A stretch of 64,000 nt of DNA from Chaunax sp. Z400. Taxonomy: Eukaryota; Chordata; Actinopteri; Lophiiformes; Chaunacidae. The stretch's first letter is position 1, and every line of letters begins with the position of its first letter. The notes under the pieces are model-generated. The model made no database searches. It was not told the DNA's origin and worked only from the letters and a program-made list of their open reading frames with translations. The position numbers were made by a program, and so were the translations under genes. Shown one piece after another: positions 39,138-49,750 of the stretch. The stretch is from positions 17,183,408 to 17,247,407 of the forward strand of contig CM075192.1 in NCBI GenBank assembly GCA_037577475.1, read 5' to 3'.

Positions 39138-40954
39138 TTTATATTCTATTTTCTGTACTTTGCTGTTGCAGTGGCCTAGTTTCTCCAGATATCATTAATG
39201 TTGCATGTTACTGTACTTTAAAACTCCAATAACAGATTTTTTTGGACACTTGGGGTCAGGCAGGAACACGTTGTGAATGCATAATTATTAGATATTATTA
39301 TATTATTATTATTTATTTTATATACATAGTATCACCTCTTAAGAAAATATGGCATTCAATTTCCCAGCCAGCAGAGAATCATTATCATTCATGTAGAGTC
39401 ATGCTTCATGTGTCCAATATTCACTATTTAACTCTGTTTTTTGTCTTCGCCAACTCCTGAGAGATATATCTGTCTTTTTATCTGCTAAATGCCAACTATG
39501 TTTACCGGCTAGTCTCTAGCTGTGCCTGGTGTTTATAGTGCTGGGCAGTATACAGTGGGGTTTTAGAGATTTTTCGCTGAAGACATCTGCCTATTGTGTT
39601 TTAAAACGATGCTGTGAGACCAGTGACAGTGAAACATAATAAAGTTGTGGGTCATGCCACTAAACAATGATAAGTTGAACATCGCAGAGGTCTCGGGGAA
39701 GCTGCAGAATTAATTTCAGTGTCACATTTTTATTTACATATTGATACATTGTTATTGAAGTAATAATTGTAGCCACTTCAATGATTAATACAAAATCAAA
39801 CAATTTCTTTAAAACATGAGAGGTTTTGATTAGATATTAACATTTAGTTGGAGTTTTTTCCTGGTGCAACTGGTTTATCAAGCAGGTCACATTCTAGAAC
39901 TATTATAGAAGAATTCTATAATATGTTGATTTATTATATGCCACCAATACTGTTTAATGGTTAAGTACAACCTACCACTACCGTACAATATGTAACCTGC
40001 GTTAATTTATTCTCCACCCCCGGGACTACATGAAAAGTGGTCCATAACCCATGGATTACAGCCGACCACCTGTCAACATGTGCCTGAATGCAGCTTCTCA
40101 GACTGAAACTGGCTCTTCTCCTCCTGAGCTTGGGTCAACGGCAAATCTCCCATTCCCACAATGACACGACCACAATACCAGGTCAGCCTTAAGTTTTACA
40201 TATGAAAGCATATTTAACTTTTCACTCATCCATTCACTACACGTGAGCAGCGAGACTCAGGGCTTGGCCAAGATTAGCTTTTGGCAGACAATGCAGTGAA
40301 TTAAATGCCACACATGGCCCCTCTCTTGTTCTCTAGGTGACCAAACACACTTCCAGGGCGAGGAACTCTTGACCGGTCTCTCTTTTTTTTTTTTTTAGGA
40401 GCTGGAGAAAAGTATGGCAAATGATTTAGGATCAGAACCTAGCTAGACAAAAGTGTTGTAAGATCTTTTTCCTCGCTAACATACTCTGGTGTCAGAGGTT
40501 TCAGCAAAGGTTGAGGAAAACACTGAGGCATGCTGGAGTATTTACTTGTATAATGGTACATTTGTCCTAAATCATCAAATTAAAACTCAAGTTAGAATTA
40601 AGATAAACGTCACTGCTAATATTATGCAGATGTTGCTGTTCCTTCTCAAATATTCATCAAGAATTCAAAGACAAGTCAAAGAGCTGATTATGAATTTAGC
40701 TCTAACACTTAATTATTGATGAAAATACAGTGCCTGACATGCAACCTAAATAAATAAACTGGGGAAATGTATGAATTGTAAATAAATATTGTAATAATTA
40801 CTAATTAATGGTGATAACAAATACATCCTCGAAAAGACTTGATCATAATTTACTGCCATATGGATTTAAAATGAGAACTTTGTATCTCTGTATCAGGGGT
40901 TGTAGGCTATATCCATCAGAACACACACTGTGCAAAACTAGTTTAGTTTAAATC
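39138..40954. other. Noncoding DNA, no gene seen
   Basis: AT-rich apart from 40020-40400, which is of more even composition and includes an acceptor-like pyrimidine tract ending AG at 40398-40399 (T14 then AG). No reading frame continues from it and no donor follows convincingly. An ATT-rich run lies at 39289-39320. Confidence 0.5.
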
Positions 40955-41170
40955 ACTACTCAAGACTCACCTGTGCAAATGCGCTTTTAATGTTTAAGTG
41001 TTGTGTAATTTGTCACTTGTTGCCGTCATTAGATCTGTTTATATTTGTCTTTTAATATCTAATTTTTGATTCCTTTTTTAAAAAAATATGCTGTTCTCCT
41101 TTTATTTCTGCACCTGTTAAGAAAAAAGCGCTCTACAAATAAAATGTATTATTATTACTATTATTATCTA
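40955..41170 (+). mobile_element. LINE 3' end fragment with ATT tail
   Basis: CAAGACTCACCTGTGCAAAT leads into T-rich sequence ending AAAGCGCTCTACAAATAAAA and then a TGTATTATTATTAC...TTATTAT microsatellite tail. The segment 'gcgctctacaaataaaatgtattattatta' type (split across 41126-41160) is the standard 3' terminus of L2-like fish LINEs. Only the 3' end is present. It ends about 400 bases upstream of the candidate first exon. Confidence 0.6.
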
Positions 41171-41199
41171 CTTATAATTATGCAATTCGAAGTCATAAT

Positions 41200-42450
41200 T
41201 TTGACTAAATAGCAGGACGTGGATGATACTTGCCTCGTAAGTAAATCGTCGGTATGTTTGAAAGCCCGGCTAGTTTAATGTTTTTCCTAAATAGAAAGGG
41301 CTCCCACATATGTAGGGGGAATTAAAATATAAGACAATTCTATTTCATTTGAAAAAGCACCGACAGGAAAATCAAAAACAAGCAGATATTTGTAAGGACT
41401 ATAGCGTAGCACCAAAGGGGGCGACCATGCACAGTCGCTCCCTCCTGCTCCAAACTCGTAATTGTGAATCGTGAGCAGCATGTCATTCTCCAGCATATCG
41501 GCTGGCCGTGTCACCTTATCTCCCGCTGTGTGTCCGGGGACTATTTCACGTATTCCTCCCGAAGGATTTCCACGGTGCTCAGTAGGGTCTTGTGAATGCT
41601 AATGGGAATCTTGGACCACTGCCTCTCGTCCATGTGTGCCTCTCAGAGAGCGCTGTAAGCAGCGGCAGCACCTTGGAGGAGCAGAAGAAGGAGGAGGAGG
41701 AGGATTTTTTTTTTTTCCTTCTCTCCTGCCCTACCGTGTCGTGCTCACTGGAAATACGCTCGCCAGCATTGACTACTATCAAAACGAAAAGGAAGACAGA
41801 AGGAGACGAAGTAAACGAATAAAGGCTTTTTTGGGGACACCCCTAGGCTGTATTGTTAATTGTCGACGGGACCGGCCTGCTACGTTGGATGTGTCTTCAG
41901 AATGGTAAGATAAAAATTTTACTCCTATTTTTTTTGCAAGTGTTGTAGAAAACAGCTGCACATAAGCATCATGCAGTATGGAAGCAAATAGGTAAAACTA
42001 ATGCTGGTAGCCGCGATCAGTTTCAATACAGATGTTTTTTTTTATTTTCACCATTTGTTTGCGCTGTTTTCTTATAAATATGCCCATTAAGCCTCACGTT
42101 AGCCTATCCGGGAGAGATTAACGTTGCTTCGTGAGCGTCGCAGCACGGTAGGCTGTACCTGGTCCCCGGTTTCTAGCAGCCTAAAGGTTTTGCAAGACCG
42201 CCTTTACATCGGCACTGTGAATTTGATAGCTGGTACAGGCTGAGGGATCAGAAAGTCCACAGTTGCTTTTCACAGCAGGCTCAGAATGGCTGCAGCGCGT
42301 CCTAAATGATGTGAGATAGGTGCATAAATAACGGATGAGGATGGTGAAGGTCCCGCATTCTGGATTTAGCGGTAGGTTGAAGTGTCCTACTCTATAAAGT
42401 CTTCTATGCACTAACCTTGTGTTCTGTGACTCTGAATAGGTGGTGAGTGA
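41200..42450 (+). promoter_or_regulatory. Candidate CpG-richer promoter region
   Basis: CpG dinucleotides are visibly denser here than anywhere else in the window: for example ACGTGG, CGTCGG and CCCGGC near 41217-41270, GTCCGGGGAC and CCCGAAGG at 41530-41565, and GTGAGCGTCGCAGCACGG at 42131-42148. Vertebrate promoters of broadly or developmentally expressed genes usually sit in such CpG-rich DNA. A strong splice donor lies inside it on the + strand. I see no convincing TATA box. The boundaries are approximate and the CpG enrichment was judged by eye. Confidence 0.6.
41580..41904 (+). other. Candidate first exon (5' leader) ending in ATG
   Basis: The stretch is followed by ATG|GTAAGAT, a strong donor with GT at 41905-41906. 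The exon's last codon would be the ATG at 41902-41904; A is at -3, and an in-frame TAA lies upstream at 41857-41859, so translation in this frame cannot start earlier within the last 45 bases. This suggests a leader exon with the coding region starting at the junction, a phase-0 intron and the protein from exon 2 onward. A (GGA)-rich purine tract (41675-41704) directly abuts T12 (41705-41716). Short upstream ATGs at 41597, 41604 and 41632 share a frame and stop at TAA 41656-41658. The left end (transcription start) is a guess. I do not recognise the gene, and exon 2 is not found in the window. Confidence 0.5.
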
Positions 42451-42888
42451 CATTACAATTAATAGTGCTTTAATTTCAAGGCGTGGAAAAAAGAAATGTG
42501 GATTTATAATGGTTTGTATTTAGATTATAGGACCCCCCCCCCTGATATTCCCTCCCCTCTTTCTCTTATTATGGTTTGAACATCATCAAAACAAATACAA
42601 AATTATGAACTAACTTTAGTTGTTATATATAAATACAAGTGTGTGGTCAATTTACTGCAGTTTGATTAGGCTTTTTTTTTACCTTTAACATTTATGAGGC
42701 AAAGCACCAAAAACTGCATCTTAAATGAAGTGAAATAATTTAAGAAATGTCTCAGTTTGAATGTCCAGCAGGTCACAAACATTTGAGACTGGAGGAGTAA
42801 AAGCATAAGTAGGACCCCTGGGAATCATTGTTTGGGCCCTCCACACATCTTAGACCAGCTCTGTGCTCTGATTGGGCAACTTGGGAGA

Positions 42889-42905
42889 CACACACACACA
42901 CACAC
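42889..42905 (+). repeat. (CA)n microsatellite, short
   Basis: About eight CA units within GACACACAC...CACCTC. Confidence 0.85.
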
Positions 42906-43399
42906 CTCTGAGTGTAGTGATTTAGTCAGTTCTCATGCTGGCAGTAGATTTTGGCCTTAAACCACGTCAGACTAATATGGATCATTCATTGGTGTTATAA
43001 ATTAATAGAGAATTGTGAAAACAGAGTTCTGAAAAAAAAACAATCAAAGTTAACTGATCTTTTATTTGGGAGAATTTAAGACCTTTGTGTCAAAAAAGAA
43101 ACCCCACAAATTCTAGTTGTTGGTATCAAAAAAGTGCAACTGCCCCATTGTGATCTAAGTGAATATTTTAAAGTTTGTTTGCAAATTGAAAAAAAAAGAG
43201 ATTATTTTAAGTCTGCATTTTTTTGTCAGTTTTTTCCCAGGACATACTGCAGGCATCGGGATGATTAAGAAGCTTCTCTCTGTGTGTGGGGGGGATTTGT
43301 TGCATATAACAGAGCTCACAAGTGCCACCATTGGCTGTAGCAGGACGCCTGACCTCAGATATTAGAGGTTAAATCCAAGGGAATCCAGGGGCCCGCCGT

Positions 43400-43425
43400 C
43401 CTCCATGGAAAGTGTTTCATGGAGG
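43400..43425. repeat. 11-bp hairpin with one bulged G
   Basis: CCTCCATGGAAA (43400-43411) pairs with TTTCATGGAGG (43415-43425) across a GTG loop, leaving one G unpaired. Located in presumed intron; no function assignable. Confidence 0.75.
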
Positions 43426-45119
43426 CATCAAATGAGAGGTCTGAAGTTGTTAGGTCCCACCGAGGTTAACCTTTGAAGAACAAGGCTGCATTCTCCCAGT
43501 TGTCTTTGTCGTGCTGATGAGCTCTGAGAAGCAGCCTCAACACTAGTTCTGTGCATGATAAGAGGGGAAACAGCCCTGTCTTTGTGATCACAAATGAAAA
43601 AATCTGTTGCGTGTCTTTTCGCCTTTGTTGTCGTTTCGTGGTGAAGTGAACACGTAGCTATTCTCCACAGGACAGGCTGCTGAAAGACAGATGACATCTA
43701 AGTTACAGTTAGACCTCGTTACACTCCTTAAATGATTGTTGTGTTTAAACTAACGGTGGCAGCGTTCGGGGGGGCAGAATGATGACAGAGAGGAAACAAT
43801 GAAATGCTTCTGTCCCTCTGGAGTTTCCTGAAGGGTTATTGTGTATTTCAAGTCATAATTAATGTTAGACCGGTATGGTCATCTAGGGAGGGGATGGTTG
43901 CATTTGGGGAAAATGGATACTGTTAATGGTGAAGAGTATGTTCTCGTATGGTTTTGTGTGGCTCAGTGGGAAGAGAATGACATTAGAAATGTCTTGTTGT
44001 TCATTGAAAATAAATAATAATTGCAGAAGCACCATTAACCTGCTTTGCACCGCATGAAATCTTAAAAATAATTGATCTCGCAGTCATGTAAAACTGCTTT
44101 ATTTGCTCTTTAAATGTAAATCATGCATCAGTTTATCCTGTCAACTATTTGCTTAGTCAGTGATCCATTTGTACCTGCTCAACGTAGTAGCATTGAATGC
44201 AGCAAAAAAAAGAGGGGGATTTTCTTGCCTGGAGCATTATGTTTAGTTGAAGTTGCAGTCTGTCATGCTGTGATTTATCACTCGAAGAACTAATGGGTAG
44301 CTGTCACAATTACACCACTTTATTGGACATGAAAGCTGGGCGCTGCACCCCCTCACTCTCACGCACTCACCCACACAACCCCTTCATTTTTCCAAATGTT
44401 GACAGGATGGTTCTAGATTTTGTGTGATAAGTTCAGGACACTGCAGGAATCAAAAGCATGTGGTGTTACAAAGTGACCAACTGATCGTTGCAAAGCATTT
44501 TTTTCCCCCCCTTGTGGTTTGTTACAATATTCCTCCTTAGTGCAGATAGCCATTAAACAGAAACCACAGATTTATACCTGCAACATCATATCAAAACTCT
44601 ATTTTGTGCTTTACATGCTGCATCACTCTAATCTAATTTGACAAGCAGAAAATTGAAGTGAAAGTTATTTTTGTGGCCATCGCCAACCTGACCTGCATTT
44701 AAAAATAGAATTAACTTGTTTGTTTAAGGAAGTATGTGTGTTTTAGTTCTTCAGACAGCTTCATGGGTCCCTTGTGAGATGGTGAATAAAAAAAATTTAA
44801 AGCGACAGGCACCTTTTTTTCCCTTTTTTTTTCCAACACCAAGAGAAATTTATAATACTGAGCATTCTCCTGTCAATTTCACCCTGTTGTTGTGAGGTTC
44901 AAAATTAACATTAACATTATTAATTCTAAAACAGTACTGTGCTGACTTCCTTGCATTAGTAGCCATATAACTGGTAAAGAGAGAAATCCAAATTCCCTGA
45001 TAAAATGAAACAAGCAATTTTGTCTCATTTGATTCACTTGTAGATAAAAAAAAAGAATAGATATATTGGCATTTTCATGAAAATTAAGCTAACTCAATAG
45101 CATAGCATAGAATTAAACC

Positions 45120-45143
45120 ATATATCCAGTCGGGTGGATATAT
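45120..45143. repeat. Perfect 9-bp hairpin
   Basis: ATATATCCA (45120-45128), loop GTCGGG, TGGATATAT (45135-45143). AT-rich stem. The end ATATCCA/TGGATAT echoes the hairpin at 30.7 kb, but flanks and loop differ. Confidence 0.8.
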
Positions 45144-46241
45144 TAGATGTGCTTTTATACTCTCTATTATTCTGGACCATTACAGTGTTCACTTTAAAAA
45201 TTAGTAGCGCTGTGTGGGCAGGAATGGGGTGATATGATACATATAACGCTACAGGCGTTACAATTCAATGTAATGCAATACACTGTAATACTGTAAAAAA
45301 GGTGATGTATTTTCTCATAGGCCTGCTCGTGTTAACACTAGTGCTTACTTCTTCCTGTGTCAGTTGACATTGTTACTGTATGTTGGAATGGATGAGTGAA
45401 ATGGCTGATTACAGGACTTCTATCTAGGGTAGAAACACTGCATTTAAAAATATATCCATACTTACATATCACCATACCATTTTTTTTTTCAAAGAACTGG
45501 AATCTCACACCTGCTTGGTGCTCTGAATGTCAGAATTGCTTTGAGTGCTTGGAGTGAGATTGGGGTTGAAACTATGCGCTTGAGCTCCCAAACACAGGGT
45601 AGTAATTCTCCTGCTTGGCACACAGCAACAGACTCCTTTTTGTGTCAGACATTGCATCGTACACATGTAGATTTTTTTTAAGATGACCCTCCTTTGCTGC
45701 GGAAGCTAATGACAGTTTGCAGGTGTGGAATACTCACCGTCCTATCATGGTCGACTTTTATATATTCTTGTCTTCTCAATACCACAGCAGAGTGTTATGC
45801 TTTTGCAGTTTTTCTTGAATCTGCTATCCTCCAAATATAATTTCAGATCATTTTTCTAAACATTGAGCAGAAACACAATAGTAGATATAGTTGAAGTGAG
45901 AGCACATTTACACTGAAGGCCATTGTTTGAAGTCCCACTTTATGGATTAATCCTTCATCTCCTGCATTAATAATGCAAACACACTATACATGACAGACAG
46001 ACAATATCATTTTGTAAACTTTTTTTTAAAGTAAAAATTCTTTTAGTTGATTGAGAGATGAAAAAAAAAATCTTTTTTTTTCTCCAAACACATATCATTT
46101 GTTAAAGATGAAGAAAAACAGGCTTATGCTTTGGGCATGTTCAAGACATAGCTCTTCACTGGTTAGAGCTGTTGCTCTCTTGCCATAGGCTACTGTAGGT
46201 TGCCTTCTTCTGTAAAGAATAAAGATCACTAATTCAAGATA

Positions 46242-46613
46242 GGGCAGCACGGTGGTGTAGTGGATAGCACTGTTGCCTCACAGCAAGAACGTCCTGGGTT
46301 CAAATCACACTGTGGTTCTAGGACTTTTTTGTGTGTTTTTTGCATGTTCTCCCCATGTCTGCGTGGGTTCCCTCCGGGTTCTCTCTGGCTCCCACCACCA
46401 AAGGCTGTATAGGCAATATAGGTGAATCGGTGACTCTTAATTGACAGTAGGCATGAATGTGGGTGAGAATGGTTGTTTGTCTTTGTGGCGCTGTGATGAA
46501 CCGGCGACTTGTCCAGGGTGTACCCAGCCTCCCGCCCAAACTCAGCTGGGATAGGCTCCAGCCCCCCCGACCCTACACAGGAAAAGCAGTTACAGAAAAT
46601 GAATGAATGAATA
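46242..46613 (+). mobile_element. tRNA-headed, L2-tailed fish SINE, copy 2 (full length)
   Basis: The head carries an RNA polymerase III A box (TGGTGTAGTGG, 46253-46263) and B box (GGTTCAAATC, 46297-46306) spaced as in a tRNA-derived promoter. The body contains TGCATGTTCTCCCCATGTCT, GTGGGTTCCCTCCGGGTTCT and GGCGACTTGTCCAGGGTGTA, and the tail GGGATAGGCTCCAGCCCCCC, ending in ATGAATGAATGA. All of these blocks occur in reverse order on the minus strand at 33.2-33.6 kb. It appears full length, unlike copy 1. The minus-strand frame at 46318-46539 is a shadow of the SINE. It sits in the presumed first intron, in the same direction as the candidate gene. Confidence 0.9.
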
Positions 46614-47039
46614 ATTCATGAAATGATACTTTGTGTGGACAGCAGTAATTGTGAAAAAAAAGACATTACCTCAAATGTATGAGCATAAAATATTGGACAA
46701 ACAAGACAGACAAGAGCTTAGCATCTTAATGAAGGACAATCGGTATGAATAATTGTATTGATTTTTTTCCTTTTAGGTGGATATGTTGATTGTGAGTTCT
46801 CAAAGGCAAACACAAGATACCTAGCAGAGTTCCAAAGAAAGCATTGGAGCACATGTGAAAATGAAAAATGAACAGTAGTTAAAGATTCTGTAAATGTACT
46901 TAACAAGGTAGTTGCTCTACAGATTTTAAATTGTGCCAGGGGTATATCAAAGTCCCTTTTCCAAAGTCTTAATAAAAAAACTCTTTAAACCTCGCAAAGC
47001 TGGTACTTTCACCAGGAAGGTGGAAATACAAACACACAG
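46614..47039. other. Noncoding DNA between SINE and Tc1 fossil
   Basis: AT-rich, short chance frames. The right part may contain unrecognisable 5' transposase sequence of the Tc1 fossil. Confidence 0.5.
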
Positions 47040-47420
47040 CATTACCTGTGTACAACAAGACCTACGGCCTGATTTGTTGTTCTTGAAGCTTTTTCATACA
47101 GCAGAGGAGGTCGAAAGCATAACGGTGCCTTCGACTGGCTCGTTCCCACTTTTAAACATGGTTCCGGATCAGTAATGGGATGGGCAGCCATCTCGAGAGG
47201 GTCATTAGATCTGATGGTTGCCTTGCACGGTTGTTAACAGCCAAATAATATGAGGCCATTTCACAGGACCAGGTGCACTTAGTGGTGCCAGCGCTGTTCT
47301 CCCTGCATATCTCCATATTCTCAGATTATAATGCTCCAGCCGAGCACATTCAGAAGTGCCATTGAGAGGGATAATTTTCATGATGGTAGCTTGGGTTATT
47401 TCTTACATAAGAATGTCAAA
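47040..47420 (+). pseudogene. Decayed Tc1/mariner-like transposase fragment
   Basis: In one + frame 47142-47193 reads VPTFKHGSGSVMGWAAIS, matching the Tc1-family block VPTVKHGGGSVMVWxxIS. In another frame 47315-47353 reads IFSDYNAPAEHIQ, matching the family's IFQQDNAPxH block around the second catalytic aspartate. The two blocks are about 50 codons apart, as in the intact enzyme, but lie in different frames with a stop (TAA) between, so at least one frameshift has occurred. The DDE transposase core is therefore broken and inactive. I see no terminal inverted repeats. Reading frames at 46933-47175 and 47331-47696 only partly overlap it and are chance. Confidence 0.7.
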
Positions 47421-48692
47421 CTTGACAATACAAGAAATGGTTTTAGCGTTGTCAGTGTCTCTGTCATTTATTATCTGCAGCACAACACAAAATGTGGTTG
47501 CACCCCAAAAATAATTTCCATTCTACACAAATGCAGATGTACTCGTTTTTTTCTCTGGCTAATCATCAATGCTACTATTTCCAAATGCACAGGAGGATGG
47601 ATTTTAAAACAGGAAAAATGTTCAAAAATGTTTTTGTCATATTTAAGGCAATTTCTCAAATATATAAGTTCAACATTGTATTGTCTCTTAAATTGATAGT
47701 ATGCAGTACTAGGCTGTTCATGAGTTGGTATGTTTATCTCAGTTATCCATTGCATAGTGAGCTTGATCTAATCTGTGTGTTCGCTGTGCATCACAGGAGG
47801 TAGAGCAGATTCACTGTTAGTTTTCATGCTAGACATAAATTAAATGTTGACATTTTTTTGGGTGTTTGGCATTATTTGTTCAGATGTTCGAGTAAAATGG
47901 TTGTTAAATAACTAATTTCAAAATGAAATGGAGGCTTGTGATAGTAAATCAAGTTAATAGAAAAAGAAATTAATTGGATTAGTGGATTCAAGTGTCCTAA
48001 AACAGCTGTTTTAAAAGAGCAGATTTGGCATTGCTGGCTCTATGTTTGATTGCCCATCACACCCTTAAAAAGAAACACCAAAAAAAAAAAGTCGACTGAT
48101 GGAGAGAAATTGAGGCAGACCATTTCAAACTGTTCCAAACTACAGCTCGCAGACTGCCCAGCTGTCGGGTCAATGTGGTTTACACCACTGGAGTTAAATG
48201 CACTGCACAAAATGCCCCACTCATGTTGTGCGCGCACCATGGGCTATTGCAGCAGTGGACAGCTGATAAAAAAGCTTGTAATTTGAGGACCGAACTTCAA
48301 CTCATGTTGAACTTGACAGAAGTGACAGGAAGAATAAGATGTCCTTACAGTGTTTGAAGGTCACTTTATGGGGGTGACTCAGCTGACAGGCATCACATTC
48401 CTTGCAGCTATCAGACTAACAAAGTACATTACATTTTCTGCATCTTCAAATCCTCCCATCAGAACAGCCTCCCTAGTGGCATTTCATCATGACCAGGATA
48501 ATCTTATGCAAGATAGTGAAACGGCTGTTAATTTACAGGTAATTAAACCCTAGTGACTTACAGTTGGGAAGCCATCATATACTGTAAAGCTGCAGTCAGT
48601 ATGACTGTGTAATGTTTTGAATCCTAATATGACTAAAGCACTTTTCATTGTTTACACTTTGCAATACATTAAACATACACATGTTACAATGC
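47421..48692. other. Noncoding DNA, no gene seen
   Basis: Many overlapping chance frames on both strands (47331-47803, 48040-48357) with no domain. Contains the first copy of an AP-1/MARE-like 17-mer at 48368-48384. Confidence 0.5.
48368..48384 (+). promoter_or_regulatory. AP-1/MARE-like 17-mer, first copy
   Basis: ATGGGGGTGACTCAGCT, containing TGACTCA (AP-1) extended to TGACTCAGC (half of a Maf recognition element). The identical 17 bases recur at 49264-49280. Binding is inferred from the motif only. Confidence 0.4.
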
Positions 48693-48713
48693 AATAATAA
48701 TAATAATAATAAT
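48693..48713 (+). repeat. (AAT)7 microsatellite
   Basis: Seven uninterrupted AAT units. Confidence 0.95.
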
Positions 48714-48733
48714 ATGTTAATGGCCATCATTTT

Positions 48734-48755
48734 TATATATATATATATATATATA
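48734..48755 (+). repeat. (TA)11 microsatellite at transposon edge
   Basis: Eleven TA units directly abut the left end of the inverted-repeat element at 48757. TA is the insertion target of Tc1/mariner transposons. Confidence 0.95.
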
Positions 48756-48756
48756 A

Positions 48757-48987
48757 AGTACTGTGCAAAAGTCTTAGGTAGGTGTGAAGAAATGCTGTAA
48801 AGTAAGAATGCTTTCAAAAATATAAAATTTAATTGTTTATTTTTATCGATTTACAAAATTCAAAGTGAGCGAACAGAAGAAAAACCTAAATCAAATCAAT
48901 ATTTGGAGTGACCACCCTTTGCCTTCAAAACAGCATCAATTCTTTACAGCATTTCTTAACACCTGCATAAGACTTTTGCACAGTACT
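48757..48987. mobile_element. Short Tc1/mariner-like nonautonomous element (MITE)
   Basis: A 231-base element bounded by perfect 20-base terminal inverted repeats: AGTACTGTGCAAAAGTCTTA at 48757-48776 and its complement at 48968-48987. It is embedded in a TA microsatellite on the left and a GT/TA microsatellite on the right. The interior includes TGGAGTGACCACCCTTTGCC and AAAACAGCATCAATTCTT, which I recognise from longer fish and lamprey elements with the same CTGTGCAAAAGTCTTAGG ends. There is no transposase. Frames crossing it are chance. The superfamily call rests on the TA-rich flanks and is inference. Confidence 0.75.
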
Positions 48988-49019
48988 GTGTATGTGTGTG
49001 TGTGTATATATATATATAT
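48988..49019 (+). repeat. Compound (TG)n(TA)n microsatellite
   Basis: TGTG units run directly into TATA units at the right edge of the inverted-repeat element. Confidence 0.9.
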
Positions 49020-49263
49020 CATGTTTTTTTATTGCTTGTATTTCTGGAACAGGCCTACTAAAATGTGCTCTACTGTATTACACGTTTAGCTTCACAGTGC
49101 TTGACTTCATTGCAGATCCCATGCTATTTGGTGACAGAGGCATTTTTAAAGGATACAAATTAAGCTTATCTTAAAGCAAAGGTGCAGTTGATATAGAATC
49201 TTATCATTATTGTCACTGATTGAGCTCCTGAAGACATTTAAAAAATTTCACATCAAAGAGTTG

Positions 49264-49280
49264 ATGGGGGTGACTCAGCT
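49264..49280 (+). promoter_or_regulatory. AP-1/MARE-like 17-mer, second copy
   Basis: Identical over 17 bases to 48368-48384, same strand, 896 bases apart. Both are followed within a few bases by short diverged sequence containing GACAGG or its complement CCTGTC and then GCATC. Confidence 0.4.
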
Positions 49281-49731
49281 TCCTGTCAGCATCTGTACCT
49301 GCACTTCGTCATCAAAATGGTATGCAAGTAATCTTTTATGCTTATAAGTATGCAGTGAAAGTTAATACGTAATGGAAAAATTTAACAGGCGATACTATAT
49401 GTATTTAGCCATGATTAAAGGGACCATTTTTGGGTAGTTCATTTCTCATTTTTTCCCACTTAACCTTTTAGATGATCTCACAGCAGATTTTTTTTTTTTT
49501 ACTGCCATCAGGATGTGCAGCCTGGAGGTGAATTATGTTAGTTAATGGATGTATATGAAATAACGTAACTTATTCTTAAAGGTAAGGAAATACACCTTGT
49601 TCCACACTGGGGGTTTGATGTGAAATTATTTAAAAAATGTAAGGACTTTACATAAGAAGGACATCATATAACCGTAGTCTGCCTGTATAGCCATTAGGAT
49701 GACTCTGGAAGCATTTATTTGGGCAAAACAG

Positions 49732-49750
49732 TGATGATGATGATGATGAT
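49732..49750 (+). repeat. (TGA)6 microsatellite
   Basis: Six TGA units plus one base. Confidence 0.95.

Larger units (their letters stand above)
42451..46241. other. Noncoding DNA, probably first intron
   Basis: AT-rich sequence with chance frames. A pyrimidine tract ending TTTTTTCCCAG at 43238 looks like a splice acceptor, but reading from the candidate ATG into it meets a stop within a few codons. Short hairpins lie at 43400-43425 and 45120-45143 and a CA run at 42889-42905. Confidence 0.5.

Noticed and set aside
40381..40440. T14-AG splice-acceptor-like site
   Set aside because: A homopolymer T run followed by AG occurs by chance often in this DNA; no open frame or donor follows.
41636..41908. 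90-codon frame through the candidate exon
   Set aside because: It starts at GTG rather than ATG and its stop lies in the intron donor, so it would not be translated as such. The exon is better explained as leader.
43215..43365. Acceptor-like pyrimidine tract ending CCCAG with an open frame, as a possible exon 2
   Set aside because: Joined in phase with the candidate ATG it runs into a stop within a few codons, and no good donor follows.
46318..46539. 73-codon minus-strand frame with arginine/proline-rich sequence
   Set aside because: Lies wholly within the SINE at 46.2 kb and is a shadow of its body. The frames at 33428-33649 and 53405-53662 are rejected likewise.
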